Below, in pieces: positions 46,787 to 55,308 of a DNA stretch of 64,000 nt. Both the position numbers and the translations under genes were made by a program. The stretch lies in the NCBI GenBank assembly GCA_947500545.1, contig CANMSO010000001.1, forward strand, positions 1 to 64,000, given 5' to 3'. Within the stretch, counting starts at the first letter, position 1; each line of letters begins with the position of its first letter. This stretch comes from an uncultured Aquimarina sp. Lineage in GTDB: Bacteria > Bacteroidota > Bacteroidia > Flavobacteriales > Flavobacteriaceae. Under the pieces are notes generated by a model, which worked only from the letters and a program-made list of their open reading frames with translations, had not been told where the DNA came from and searched no databases.

Positions 46787-48799
46787 TTACAATTTAGGAC
46801 CTCTTTTACCAGTAGTACTAGTATCTTCAAAGTCATCAGTCGTGTTTTCCTGAATGCTATCACTACCAGTGTCATTCATTTCTTTTTCGGCCGCGAGTTG
46901 TATCTCTAATTCTTTGTAAATAAGATTGTCTATCTCAGAAACAATACGGTTAAAGTTTCCATCTAATAACTCTTCTATATCATTATCTTCTCCAATGACA
47001 AGCGGCAACGGTTCTTTAATTTGATCATTCCTTTCATCAACTTTTATTTTACCTCTAAATATTTTTCGATTGATTTCTTCACCAAAATTATCAGCTACAA
47101 CTCCGACAAATTCACCTTGCGACAATTGCGATATTGTGGCAACCGGAATGGCATACTCTAAATTTTCATTGATGCTGTAAGATGTTGATGTGTCAACTGA
47201 AATGTTTTTTAATTTTTGCTTCTTTTTGCCAAAAATTTCCTGAAGTTTAGATGCTGTTTCACTTCGAACCGATCCACTAAATATATTACCTACAATATTG
47301 AATATGGTTGCGGCAACTTCATTTCCATAATCTCTTTTTAACTGTTCTAGATCTTGCATTCCTATAGTGGTAGAGATTTTATTGGATCTGGCTGTTGCAA
47401 TTAAATTATCAAGCCCCATAAAATACATGGTTGGTAATTCATCAATAATTACAGAGCATGGTTGACGCCCTTGGGTATTAATTTCTTTAAGTAACTGTGT
47501 TGATATCAATCCTAAAGCAGGGGAGTTAGTTGTTTGAGTAGCGGGTGAATTAGCCAACACCATTATCGTAGGGTTTTTGGGATCGTTAATACTTAAAGGA
47601 ACATTAAGCTCGGGGTACACATTATTTCCCATTACCCAAAACAGCTCTTTTGTAGCTAATTGAGACAAAGGTATTCTTGCTGATGCTGTTTGACCAGATA
47701 ATTGCTCGTAAGCACGCTTCTCTAAAGCATCTGCAAACGGTGTCATGAAGAATTTAAGCTCAGAGTAAGTGCTTAAAATTCTAAATACCTTTTCATCTGG
47801 ACAGGAAGCCAATGCAATCGCGTGGGGCAGTGTACAGTATTTACCATTATCATAAATTTTGAGAAAATATATGCAAGATGCGAAATAGGAAATAGCAGAT
47901 TGTGCAAAAAAATCTTTTTTTGTTATCCATTCTTTGTTTAGATTATATAGAACTGTTTGAGCTGCTTCCAGTGCATCTGCAGCTTTACGAATTAAATTGG
48001 GACTTAACGGATTGACAAACGATGATCGTTGAATATCGTCTAAAGAAATAACATTAAAATTTGGCTTTACGGAATAATTGTTTTTATAATATTGATAAAA
48101 TGCATATGTTTCAGAAGCTAATGAAGGAAATTTGAAATCATAGACAAGCATAGTGAACTGTTTCTGAATATGTTGTCTAATGTATTCTTCTATGACTGAA
48201 TAAGATTTACCTGAACCTGGAGTCCCTAGTACCATTGTAGCTCTAAAAGGATTAACCACATTTATAAACCCTTTATCAGTTTTAAAATTGACAGAATAAG
48301 GATTTCTCATAATTGTTTTTTCCTGTTTGAAGATTAAATTAGACTCATTAAACTCATCTTTATTTCCAAAATAGGTAAAGTGTCTTCTCACCATCAGCAG
48401 CCCCCAAATAAACCCAGAGAGTGATATAGTTGTTAAAAAAAGATTGGGTATTAAAGTAATATGTAGTTCAGAAGTTAAAATGAATATAAAAGCTCCTGTT
48501 ACTAAAGCTATATAATAGTATGATTTGTTTTGATCCTTTTCAGGCCTTTTTTTAACACTGAAACCAAATGGAACAAAAGAAAATATGCCTAAAACTACTA
48601 GTCTTATTATAATCGTTCTTTCGAAGAAAGGAGCTATTTTGTAGAACTTGGTAATTGCTTTGTTAACATAGTTACTAGTCAATCCTTTTTCTGTAAGGTA
48701 TTCAAGATGGTAAGCATATAAATCAACGCATAGCATTATTATTCCTATAAGCATTGTAATTAGTAATGTGATATCAATAGAAAGCTTGTTGTCCTTCAT
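46787..48799 (-). CDS. VirD4-like T4SS coupling protein
   Basis: 670 residues. Several N-terminal membrane helices (~10-30, 65-80, 95-135) precede a cytosolic ATPase with Walker A G-T-P-G-S-G-K-S at 192-199 and Walker B C-S-V-I-I-D-E-L-P-T at 448-457, then T-I-G-M-Q-D-L-E-Q-L. This is the TraG/VirD4 (TraD/MobC-like) family that recruits substrates to a T4SS. The C-terminal ~60 residues are acidic (E-D-N-D-I-E-E-L-L), a possible docking surface for basic tails (inference). It is first in the operon. No relaxase gene sits next to it, unlike usual mobC loci. Confidence 0.93.
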   Translation of the reverse strand: MKDNKLSIDITLLITMLIGIIMLCVDLYAYHLEYLTEKGLTSNYVNKAITKFYKIAPFFERTIIIRLVVLGIFSFVPFGFSVKKRPEKDQNKSYYYIALVTGAFIFILTSELHITLIPNLFLTTISLSGFIWGLLMVRRHFTYFGNKDEFNESNLIFKQEKTIMRNPYSVNFKTDKGFINVVNPFRATMVLGTPGSGKSYSVIEEYIRQHIQKQFTMLVYDFKFPSLASETYAFYQYYKNNYSVKPNFNVISLDDIQRSSFVNPLSPNLIRKAADALEAAQTVLYNLNKEWITKKDFFAQSAISYFASCIYFLKIYDNGKYCTLPHAIALASCPDEKVFRILSTYSELKFFMTPFADALEKRAYEQLSGQTASARIPLSQLATKELFWVMGNNVYPELNVPLSINDPKNPTIMVLANSPATQTTNSPALGLISTQLLKEINTQGRQPCSVIIDELPTMYFMGLDNLIATARSNKISTTIGMQDLEQLKRDYGNEVAATIFNIVGNIFSGSVRSETASKLQEIFGKKKQKLKNISVDTSTSYSINENLEYAIPVATISQLSQGEFVGVVADNFGEEINRKIFRGKIKVDERNDQIKEPLPLVIGEDNDIEELLDGNFNRIVSEIDNLIYKELEIQLAAEKEMNDTGSDSIQENTTDDFEDTSTTGKRGPKL

Positions 48800-49661
48800 T
48801 TTTTTGCTTTAAAAATGTCTATAATCCAATACTAAAGTAGTAATCGAAATGAAGAGTATTTTATAAAAGTAACTAAAGGGTTTTCGGTGTAATAAATGAT
48901 GTGGTTTAGGTTATATGTGGATTTGAAAAAATAGAATAATGGCATGAAATCTGTTTTAGCGGATGACAAGCTTTGAGGTATTTTTAGTATTAAATTGTAA
49001 ATAAGGAAACAATTATAACATTAGCCGTTCAGCTATTACTTGGTATAGAATATGTAAATCATTTCATATATACTTTCGTGTAATTATAATATTCAGATAT
49101 TAAAGTCGAAGAAAAAATAAAGAGTGAAGACTAAGTAGGAGGTCATAATTGAAAAAACTGAATTGTTCGTGTTCTAATTGCAGAATGGGCAAAGTTTTGG
49201 TGTATTCATTATAGTAAATATAAGCTCGTCATTAATTAGAAAATGAATAAAAATGGTAAACAGGATAAAGTTTTCAATTTGAGCATAAAGTAATTGAAGC
49301 TCTAGGGGGTAGTAAAGATAAATAGTATCAGGTTACGGTTGGTGAAATAACCTTCTTGATTTTTTTGTTAAATAATATGTCCAAACTAAATCTATTTGTC
49401 TTAAAAAAAGTTGCATATTCTAATGTTTTCAAAACATATTTTACGATACAAGAATAATAAAGATTGTTATTCTTCTAGGTAAGATGCTATATTTTTGGAG
49501 GCTTGTTTTTTCGCTTTCAGGCTTTATTCTTTCCTTTTTACTTAAAATAATTTCTTGATTATCTGAGTATTGATTTGGTTTGAAGAAAATTTTAAACTAT
49601 TAACGAATATGTAAGTTGATAATTACTGATGAATTATTAAAATTAAAATTAAAGGGGAAAA
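48800..49661. promoter_or_regulatory. Divergent control region of T4SS operon and LytTR regulator
   Basis: 862 bp, AT-rich, no gene. It must hold the promoter of the whole minus-strand T4SS operon (no other gap that long exists within it) and that of the LytTR gene at 49662, whose start is preceded by a good purine-rich site (aaaggggaaa). I could not place a clean -33/-7 pair by eye. LytTR binding repeats would be expected here. Confidence 0.55.
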
Positions 49662-50408
49662 ATGAGGAAATTAAAAATAGCAGTTTCAGTAAAAGAAACT
49701 GAATTGAATGATCAGATTATTTCTATCTTAAAAGAGACTTTTCATTACATAGAAATTGAGAATAAAGAGTTTGATATTGATGCAATTCTTGAAGACCAAA
49801 ACAGTGAGGGGTATGATCTTCTTTTCTTGGATATAGATTTTGTTCCAGATGATTTTGACAAAGAATATGATAATTTTCTCTTTCGTAGTTTGAAAGTAGT
49901 AGCTTTATCGTCAAAAGAAGAGAATGCTCTTAGAGCTTATAATTTTGGAGCTTTAGATTTTATCCCTAAACCTATTTCATATGAATGTTTATTGCTCGGA
50001 ATAAAAAGAGTTAGAAATCTATGGGATATATTAAATTTTAATTCAGATTTTAAGAACACTATTAGTAACGGTGCACCTCTTCGAATACTTGCAGTACACT
50101 CTCTAACTGAAGTAAAAATTATTCCTGTTGATACTATTGTTTATTTACAATCTCAAGGCCGCTATACTTTGATTTATACTTCTGACGGCGAAAGTATAGT
50201 ATCAAGTAAAAACCTTGGAGTTTATGAAGAGTTACTATCACGAAACAATTTTTTTAGAATTCACCATTCTTATATAGTTAATGTAGAATTATCATTAAAG
50301 GTTCATAAAAAGGATGGAATGTATTTACAAATTGGAGATAATAAATACCTTCCAATATCAAAAAGACGAGTAGATAGTTTTTATAGGCATTTGGGTATAA
50401 TAGCTTAA
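49662..50408 (+). CDS. LytTR response regulator, divergent from the T4SS operon
   Basis: 248 residues: receiver-like domain ~1-120 and LytTR domain ~145-248 (I-V-Y-L-Q-S-Q-G-R-Y-T, F-F-R-I-H-H-S-Y-I-V-N). It is the sister of the regulator at 25490; both end ...L-G-I and share L-P-I-S-K-R-(R/K)-like ends. Here the phospho-acceptor D57 (L-F-L-D57-I) and K103 are present, but the N-terminal acidic pair that binds metal is missing (A-V-S-V-K). Phosphorylation is therefore doubtful. Likely controls the T4SS operon (inference from position). Confidence 0.9.
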   Translation: MRKLKIAVSVKETELNDQIISILKETFHYIEIENKEFDIDAILEDQNSEGYDLLFLDIDFVPDDFDKEYDNFLFRSLKVVALSSKEENALRAYNFGALDFIPKPISYECLLLGIKRVRNLWDILNFNSDFKNTISNGAPLRILAVHSLTEVKIIPVDTIVYLQSQGRYTLIYTSDGESIVSSKNLGVYEELLSRNNFFRIHHSYIVNVELSLKVHKKDGMYLQIGDNKYLPISKRRVDSFYRHLGIIA

Positions 50409-50547
50409 AAATTATTTATTTAAGAAGGAAAAGATACTATAGAACGGAATTAGAAATAGGTTTTTTAAAAGTCGTACATTTTTATTAGATATTCTCAGCG
50501 TATCTAACTCTAGGAAATCTATTGGCTATTAGAAGACAATTCATTGA

Positions 50548-50580
50548 TTTGACAATAAATATAAAAAAGTGGTATTTTTG
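50548..50580 (+). promoter_or_regulatory. Bacteroidota-type promoter before the membrane LytTR gene
   Basis: TTTG at 50548-50551 and TATTTTTG at 50573-50580 with a 21-bp spacer fit the -33 TTTG / -7 TAnnTTTG consensus of the Bacteroidota primary sigma factor. Transcription would start near 50587, which rules out the upstream TTG at 50522 as the start of the next gene. Confidence 0.7.
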
Positions 50581-50620
50581 CCTTAGATTTTTAAGGGGAA
50601 TTTATTGTTATTTATATTAT

Positions 50621-51724
50621 ATGAGAAAAGATAAGTTATACTTCTTTACTTTTTTCGCTATTGCCACTGTATTTTTAATTATTGCTTCTCTGGGATTAAG
50701 ATATTTTACTATAGAAAGTGCAAATCAATTAATAAATATCCAACTTGAATCCAGTAGAAGAGAGGTTAATGAAATCTCACAGTTAATAGCTCAGCAAATC
50801 GATGCGCAAATTGATCCTGAATTAGTTAAATATAACGTTCAATCTGTTATAGAAGGAACACAAGATATGTCTTCTTTTGTTTCTGTGATAGATTGGGCTG
50901 GAAAACAAGTGTGTCATCCTGATATCACAAAAGTAGGAGAAAATATAAAAGCTAATCAGGACTTGCTAAAGGCATTAAATGAAAAGGGAGGTGCTAGTAA
51001 CTTATATAAGATGTTGTTGAATTATAATAAAGACAATGATCCTATAGTAACCTCAGAGATTGTTAAAATGGTCCCGGTTGAAGGTACTGATCTTATAGTA
51101 TTGGCACATAGTAATTTGAATAAAATAGCATCTCAAGTACAAGAATTAGAGAGTAGGTTTTATATAATTTTCTTTTTTATGGGAGGAGGAATTATTCTTT
51201 TTTCATTTATAGCTGTTAGAATTATTGGTAGTTTATATGAGAAACAGTTGGAGTTAAAAAACACCAATTTAGAAATAGAACTGATTAATTTATCAAAGTT
51301 AAATACTAACCTCGTAGAACATCAACAAAAAATTTCTGATACATATACAAATGAAGAAAATCAAAGCGAATTAAATGTTTCAGATTTTGGAAAAAAGCGA
51401 TTGCTTACCTATATTCGAAATGAACTTGTGCCGATACCTTTAAATGATGTAGCTTATATACAAACAGAACATGGGATAACATACATCTACTGTATCAATG
51501 GTAAAAAATCGACCAGTAATTTGAGTCTAGAGGAAGTATTTAACTATTTGGATCATTCCTTATTTTTCAGAGCTAACAGGCAATATATTATCGGAATTAC
51601 AGCGATTGAAAAAATTATTAGGTATGGCAACAGTCAGCTTAAAATTCTTATGAAGGGAGCAGATGTTGACATTATAATAAGTAAGAACAGAGCAGCTGAG
51701 TTTAAGCAATGGCTTAGTATTTAA
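50621..51724 (+). CDS. Membrane-bound sensor with LytTR DNA-binding domain
   Basis: Start placed at the ATG 50621 (367 residues), because the promoter lies downstream of the longer TTG start. Helix 1 (~6-27) and helix 2 (~180-200) bracket an external Cache-like domain containing V-S-V-I-D-W-A-G-K-Q-V-C-H-P-D. A short coiled coil and a C-terminal LytTR domain (~260-367; N-D-V-A-Y-I-Q-T-E-H-G, F-F-R-A-N-R-Q-Y-I-I) follow. This is a one-component membrane transcription factor that would bind DNA in response to an outside signal. It follows the T4SS-linked regulator in the same direction. Confidence 0.85.
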   Translation: MRKDKLYFFTFFAIATVFLIIASLGLRYFTIESANQLINIQLESSRREVNEISQLIAQQIDAQIDPELVKYNVQSVIEGTQDMSSFVSVIDWAGKQVCHPDITKVGENIKANQDLLKALNEKGGASNLYKMLLNYNKDNDPIVTSEIVKMVPVEGTDLIVLAHSNLNKIASQVQELESRFYIIFFFMGGGIILFSFIAVRIIGSLYEKQLELKNTNLEIELINLSKLNTNLVEHQQKISDTYTNEENQSELNVSDFGKKRLLTYIRNELVPIPLNDVAYIQTEHGITYIYCINGKKSTSNLSLEEVFNYLDHSLFFRANRQYIIGITAIEKIIRYGNSQLKILMKGADVDIIISKNRAAEFKQWLSI

Positions 51725-52056
51725 AGATTATTGCCAATAATTTTTAATCCCCTTGGTTAGTTTTGACACACCTTTTCTTCTCTATATCCTTCTCCATGTT
51801 TTTGACAAACTTATTTTCTAAGGAGGAAATAGTAATTTGATCTGAATGACTACTTAAAATACTATTTCCCAGCCTTACAGCAAAGGGATGAACATGACAG
51901 TCTTCACTTATTACTTCAAGAGGGACAAATATTAATTAGTTCTAACTTATTGCAATGTGCAACCCCTAATTTTATGTCAATAAAAAGAGGTTAATATTAG
52001 TTTTTGTTGAAAGTCTAAATTAGTAACTAGAAAATCATGATAATGTAGAGGAAGTT
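51725..52056. other. Non-coding spacer
   Basis: 332 bp; I see no gene, clear hairpin or promoter. Confidence 0.45.
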
Positions 52057-52305
52057 ATGAAATTCTTAGGTCTATTGAAGAAATCAGATTATAATGAAAG
52101 GGAAGAAGTTGTGATGAACACTGTGGAGGGAGAAATTAAACATTTAATAGATGTGAAATATAAACCCGTAAGTCACAATGATATGCTGAGAAAATTTAAA
52201 GAGATTACGGATAATTTAGCTGATGTGCATAAGCAAAAAAGCCATGGAAAATTACCTCCAAGAGCTAGTGATACTAGTCGTTCGATAACACTAAAAATGA
52301 ATTAA
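52057..52305 (+). CDS. Small hydrophilic protein, unknown
   Basis: 82 residues, preceded by gaggaagtt as a weak ribosome site. Charged and helical with a short basic/Ser end (R-A-S-D-T-S-R-S-I-T-L-K-M-N). No signal peptide. It lies 132 bp before a very small peptide ORF in the same direction. Function unknown. Confidence 0.55.
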   Translation: MKFLGLLKKSDYNEREEVVMNTVEGEIKHLIDVKYKPVSHNDMLRKFKEITDNLADVHKQKSHGKLPPRASDTSRSITLKMN

Positions 52306-52437
52306 ACTTAGATTATTAGGTATAAAAAAACATGCCATATACGTTTTACATATTATTGCCATTGGCTTTTTAATTTAAGCTTTACTTGGTTTAATCAATT
52401 CGCTAGATAAAACATTAAAAATTTAAAATTAAATATT

Positions 52438-52533
52438 ATGAAAACAATTACTAAACTTACAACTCAATTTACAAAAATTATAAACTTTATCAAAGAATTG
52501 CCAGCTGCTTCTGGTTATGCAATGCATAAATAG
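52438..52533 (+). CDS. 31-residue peptide ORF with its own terminator
   Basis: Reads M-K-T-I-T-K-L-T-T-Q-F-T-K-I-I-N and then F-I-K-E-L-P-A-A-S-G-Y-A-M-H-K. The first ~20 residues would form a basic amphipathic helix. It is preceded by an AT-rich leader and followed 99 bp later by a perfect 12-bp-stem hairpin. This arrangement is typical of a short expressed transcript. It could be a small peptide (signal, toxin or leader); the sequence does not decide. Confidence 0.45.
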   Translation: MKTITKLTTQFTKIINFIKELPAASGYAMHK

Positions 52534-52631
52534 TGCAAGCATAAAGATCTGATTATTAATTTAAGTTAATTTGATAGAGTACCTTGTTGATTCCAATAGG
52601 TTAAGTTAATTGGTCAAGGTAGATTTTGGGA

Positions 52632-52666
52632 GATAAAGGTTACTACAGGTAACCTTTATCATTTCT
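52632..52666 (+). terminator. Strong hairpin terminator
   Basis: Perfect 12-bp stem (gataaaggttac / gtaacctttatc) with a 5-nt loop and a T-rich tail, downstream of the 31-residue ORF. Confidence 0.85.
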
Positions 52667-53066
52667 ATTAAAATTGATAATGCCCTTTATTTCCTGAATT
52701 TAGACATTTTAGAAAATTAGGTGAACCGGTTATTACTTGTCGGTAGAAAAAAGTGACATGATGCAATAATTTTAATATTAGTTTTTAATAAATAAGCTAG
52801 AGAAGAGAGACATGCTTAAGTATTGATATAATGATGTATATGGTAATAATGTTAAGTAGCACTTAATGACTTTACAAAAAAAATGAATGAATGTAAGTTA
52901 CTCATAGAAATTAAAAAAATAACCTGAGCTGATACATTATAATCTTAATATAAGTAATTCATATGAAGATTTTCACATCTACTCTTCTCAAAGAATACTA
53001 CATTACACTTTTAAGAGTGTTAACGAATGAAGAACTAATTAAAAAAATATAATCAATTATTCAACT
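52667..53066. other. Non-coding spacer before the MscS gene
   Basis: 400 bp, very AT-rich, nothing identified. Confidence 0.45.
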
Positions 53067-53975
53067 ATGAAAATAAAGAGAAATTATAAAATAATAGCTA
53101 CAATAATTTTATATGGCTTATTACTATCTATATTAATGGTAGATAATTATATTTCCAGATATATATTTGATCATACTGTGATAAGCAACATATTTTACTT
53201 TTTATTATTCTTTCTTTCTGTTAAGGTTTTAACAGCTCTAATTCATTATGCTTACAGCAAAAGATTGAAAATCGATAAAACAGAAAAAAACAACTTTTAT
53301 TATGGAATTAATAATATTTCAAATTTATTGATCGGTATAGGGTGTATCGTTTTAATATTTGATAGCTTCGGGGTAGACCTCAGAACTTTGCTAACCACTT
53401 TAAGTATTATCGCTGCGGGGATTGCTATGATTACAAAAGAATATATAAATGATTACTTAGTGGGAATTTATTATTCCTTCTCGCGTAATATTGAAATAAA
53501 TGATTATATAAAAATTGGAAATCATAAAGGGAAAATTCTTGAAATAGAAATGCTAAAGATTAAGCTATTAAACGATAACGAAGACTTGGTTATTTTGCCT
53601 AACGAAATGTTATATTCAAGTGAAATTATCAATTATACGAAGAGTATGATAAACACAATGAGTATTGACTTTCAATTAGATATAAATTTGATTGATGAAA
53701 TAGAGATTCTAGAACAGGGATTAAAGAATGAATTAATGGAGTTTCAAGAGTTCATCGAGTATGATAGTTTTCAACTTAAAATAATTAATCTAAAAAAGGA
53801 TTTTATTGATTTTAAAATTTTATATAAGCTAAAAACTTTGGATGTCGAACTGCAAAACAAAATCAGAAGAAAAACAGTGAGAAAAATCTACAACTACGTT
53901 TTTAAGCAAGACAAAAAACGGCTTAACCCCAAAGAAGGGTTAATATATGCCAATGACTCCTATACAAATAATTAA
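53067..53975 (+). CDS. MscS-type small-conductance mechanosensitive channel
   Basis: 302 residues. Three hydrophobic regions are visible (~8-25, 38-62, 82-112), the last with L-S-I-I-A-A-G-I-A-M-I-T-K-E-Y typical of the pore-lining TM3. It is followed by a beta domain with N-D-Y-I-K-I-G-N-H-K-G-K-I and V-I-L-P-N-E-M. This family releases solutes on osmotic down-shock in the inner membrane. It seems a stand-alone gene. Confidence 0.88.
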   Translation: MKIKRNYKIIATIILYGLLLSILMVDNYISRYIFDHTVISNIFYFLLFFLSVKVLTALIHYAYSKRLKIDKTEKNNFYYGINNISNLLIGIGCIVLIFDSFGVDLRTLLTTLSIIAAGIAMITKEYINDYLVGIYYSFSRNIEINDYIKIGNHKGKILEIEMLKIKLLNDNEDLVILPNEMLYSSEIINYTKSMINTMSIDFQLDINLIDEIEILEQGLKNELMEFQEFIEYDSFQLKIINLKKDFIDFKILYKLKTLDVELQNKIRRKTVRKIYNYVFKQDKKRLNPKEGLIYANDSYTNN

Positions 53976-54044
53976 TAGGCTAACTCTCATTATTTTAAAT
54001 GGTGAAACAAATCATCTAAAAAAGTACAGATAAATATAGAACCA

Positions 54045-54596
54045 TTAGGTTTCGTAAGGTTGGTATTCAAATCTAAATTTAACAGATATTGTTTTTGCAA
54101 TGTTATGGGCGAGTAAGGGAGGAATATTGATTTCAAAATCACTAATTCTTAAATCAAATTTTCCGGTTAAGATGTAAGTCCCTTCAATTCGTTCGATCTT
54201 CGTTTTGATTTCGATTTCTTTGGTTACTTCTCTTAAGGTAAGTTTCCCTTTAATAATTTGAAAGTTATAGCCATTATTAGTTATATCAAAAGAACTAATG
54301 GTTCCCTTAAAAGTTGCTTTTGGATATAAATCAGATTCGATGTAGCTTTTATTAAAATGTTGGCACATCAACCTGTTTTTAAAAACAAAATTATCCATCG
54401 GCATACTAATTATAATTTCATTTTTTGACAGATCAATTGTGCTATATACTTTATTATTTTCGGCTTCTATATGTACAGCATTAGTATAAGAAAAAAATGA
54501 AACTAGCCCGTTATCTGTAATATATTTATCACCCGGATCTTTATAAAAGGAGTTAATCGTAGTAAACAAGTAAATAAAGACAGTTAATTTGTTCAT
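54045..54596 (-). CDS. YceI-like family protein
   Basis: 183 residues with a short N-terminal hydrophobic stretch that may be a signal peptide, then the beta-barrel pattern of YceI-type lipid-binding proteins: V-S-F-F-S at the start, M-C-Q-H-F and Y-P-K-A-T-F-K-G in the middle, L-T-L-R-E-V-T-K-E-I later. Likely periplasmic isoprenoid or lipid binding. Convergent with the MscS gene; no functional link to the T4SS is seen. Confidence 0.85.
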   Translation of the reverse strand: MNKLTVFIYLFTTINSFYKDPGDKYITDNGLVSFFSYTNAVHIEAENNKVYSTIDLSKNEIIISMPMDNFVFKNRLMCQHFNKSYIESDLYPKATFKGTISSFDITNNGYNFQIIKGKLTLREVTKEIEIKTKIERIEGTYILTGKFDLRISDFEINIPPLLAHNIAKTISVKFRFEYQPYET

Positions 54597-55308
54597 TTTA
54601 TAATTGTTTTTGTAAAAAAATAGGTCAAAACTAAAAGTACTTTTATAGCTTTAAAACTTTCCTATATTATTTGATTTCAATATTTATATTAATCTAGTTT
54701 ACAGATGTTTATCTTAACTAGATATGATCTTTTATTTAAAAGAGGGCAAATTTATTAGGGAACTCCTTAAAAAAATAAAAACACTAATATACAAGTGGTT
54801 AACAACACAATATTTCTGGTGTACAATTGGTAGACATTATGTGTAAATATTTGATATTCATTGATATATATATTGGTTCTTTTTAAAAATTAGATTGATT
54901 TAGATAGCATAATTTTTTCTCAAACTACGAGACAATGGAGTGAATGACACGGTTTATGTGTAATGTTTAGTAGTGGAAAAGCGTAAATTCAGAATTTTTC
55001 AAAAAAGAAATAAGAAGATATGGATTAAATTCAAAGTAAGGATACCAATTATAAATACAATACTCCTATTTCCTGTTTTTCTACATTTTATATGGCGAGC
55101 TGGTAAAAATCAAACTTCTTTAAGGAAACTAGATTTTCTTACTTTAATTAAGACTTTTACTGTTAAAAATAATATCTTATCAGGAATTAATGCTTATAAA
55201 TTGGTGTATAGCTATCTTAAGGTTAATATCATAATAAATTTAACACTTGTTAGCATTCTTATTAAAAAATGATAAGTAGCTTTATATTTAGTTGAAAAAA
55301 GTTCAATT
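54597..55308. other. Spacer with one doubtful small ORF
   Basis: 712 bp. A 99-residue GTG-started frame (54973-55272) with basic ends and hydrophobic stretches is present but has no relatives and poor start context; I do not trust it as a gene. The first ~370 bp shows nothing. Confidence 0.4.

Noticed and set aside
35727..48799. Ordinary integrative conjugative element
   Set aside because: No relaxase, integrase, partition gene or flanking repeats in view. It cannot be excluded that these lie outside the window.
50522..50620. Longer N-terminus of the membrane LytTR protein from the TTG at 50522
   Set aside because: A consensus promoter at 50548-50580 lies inside this stretch, so the translated start must be downstream at 50621.
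54973..55272. 99-residue GTG-started ORF
   Set aside because: Poor start context, very AT-rich, no recognisable domain and no conserved neighbour; could be real but I cannot support it.
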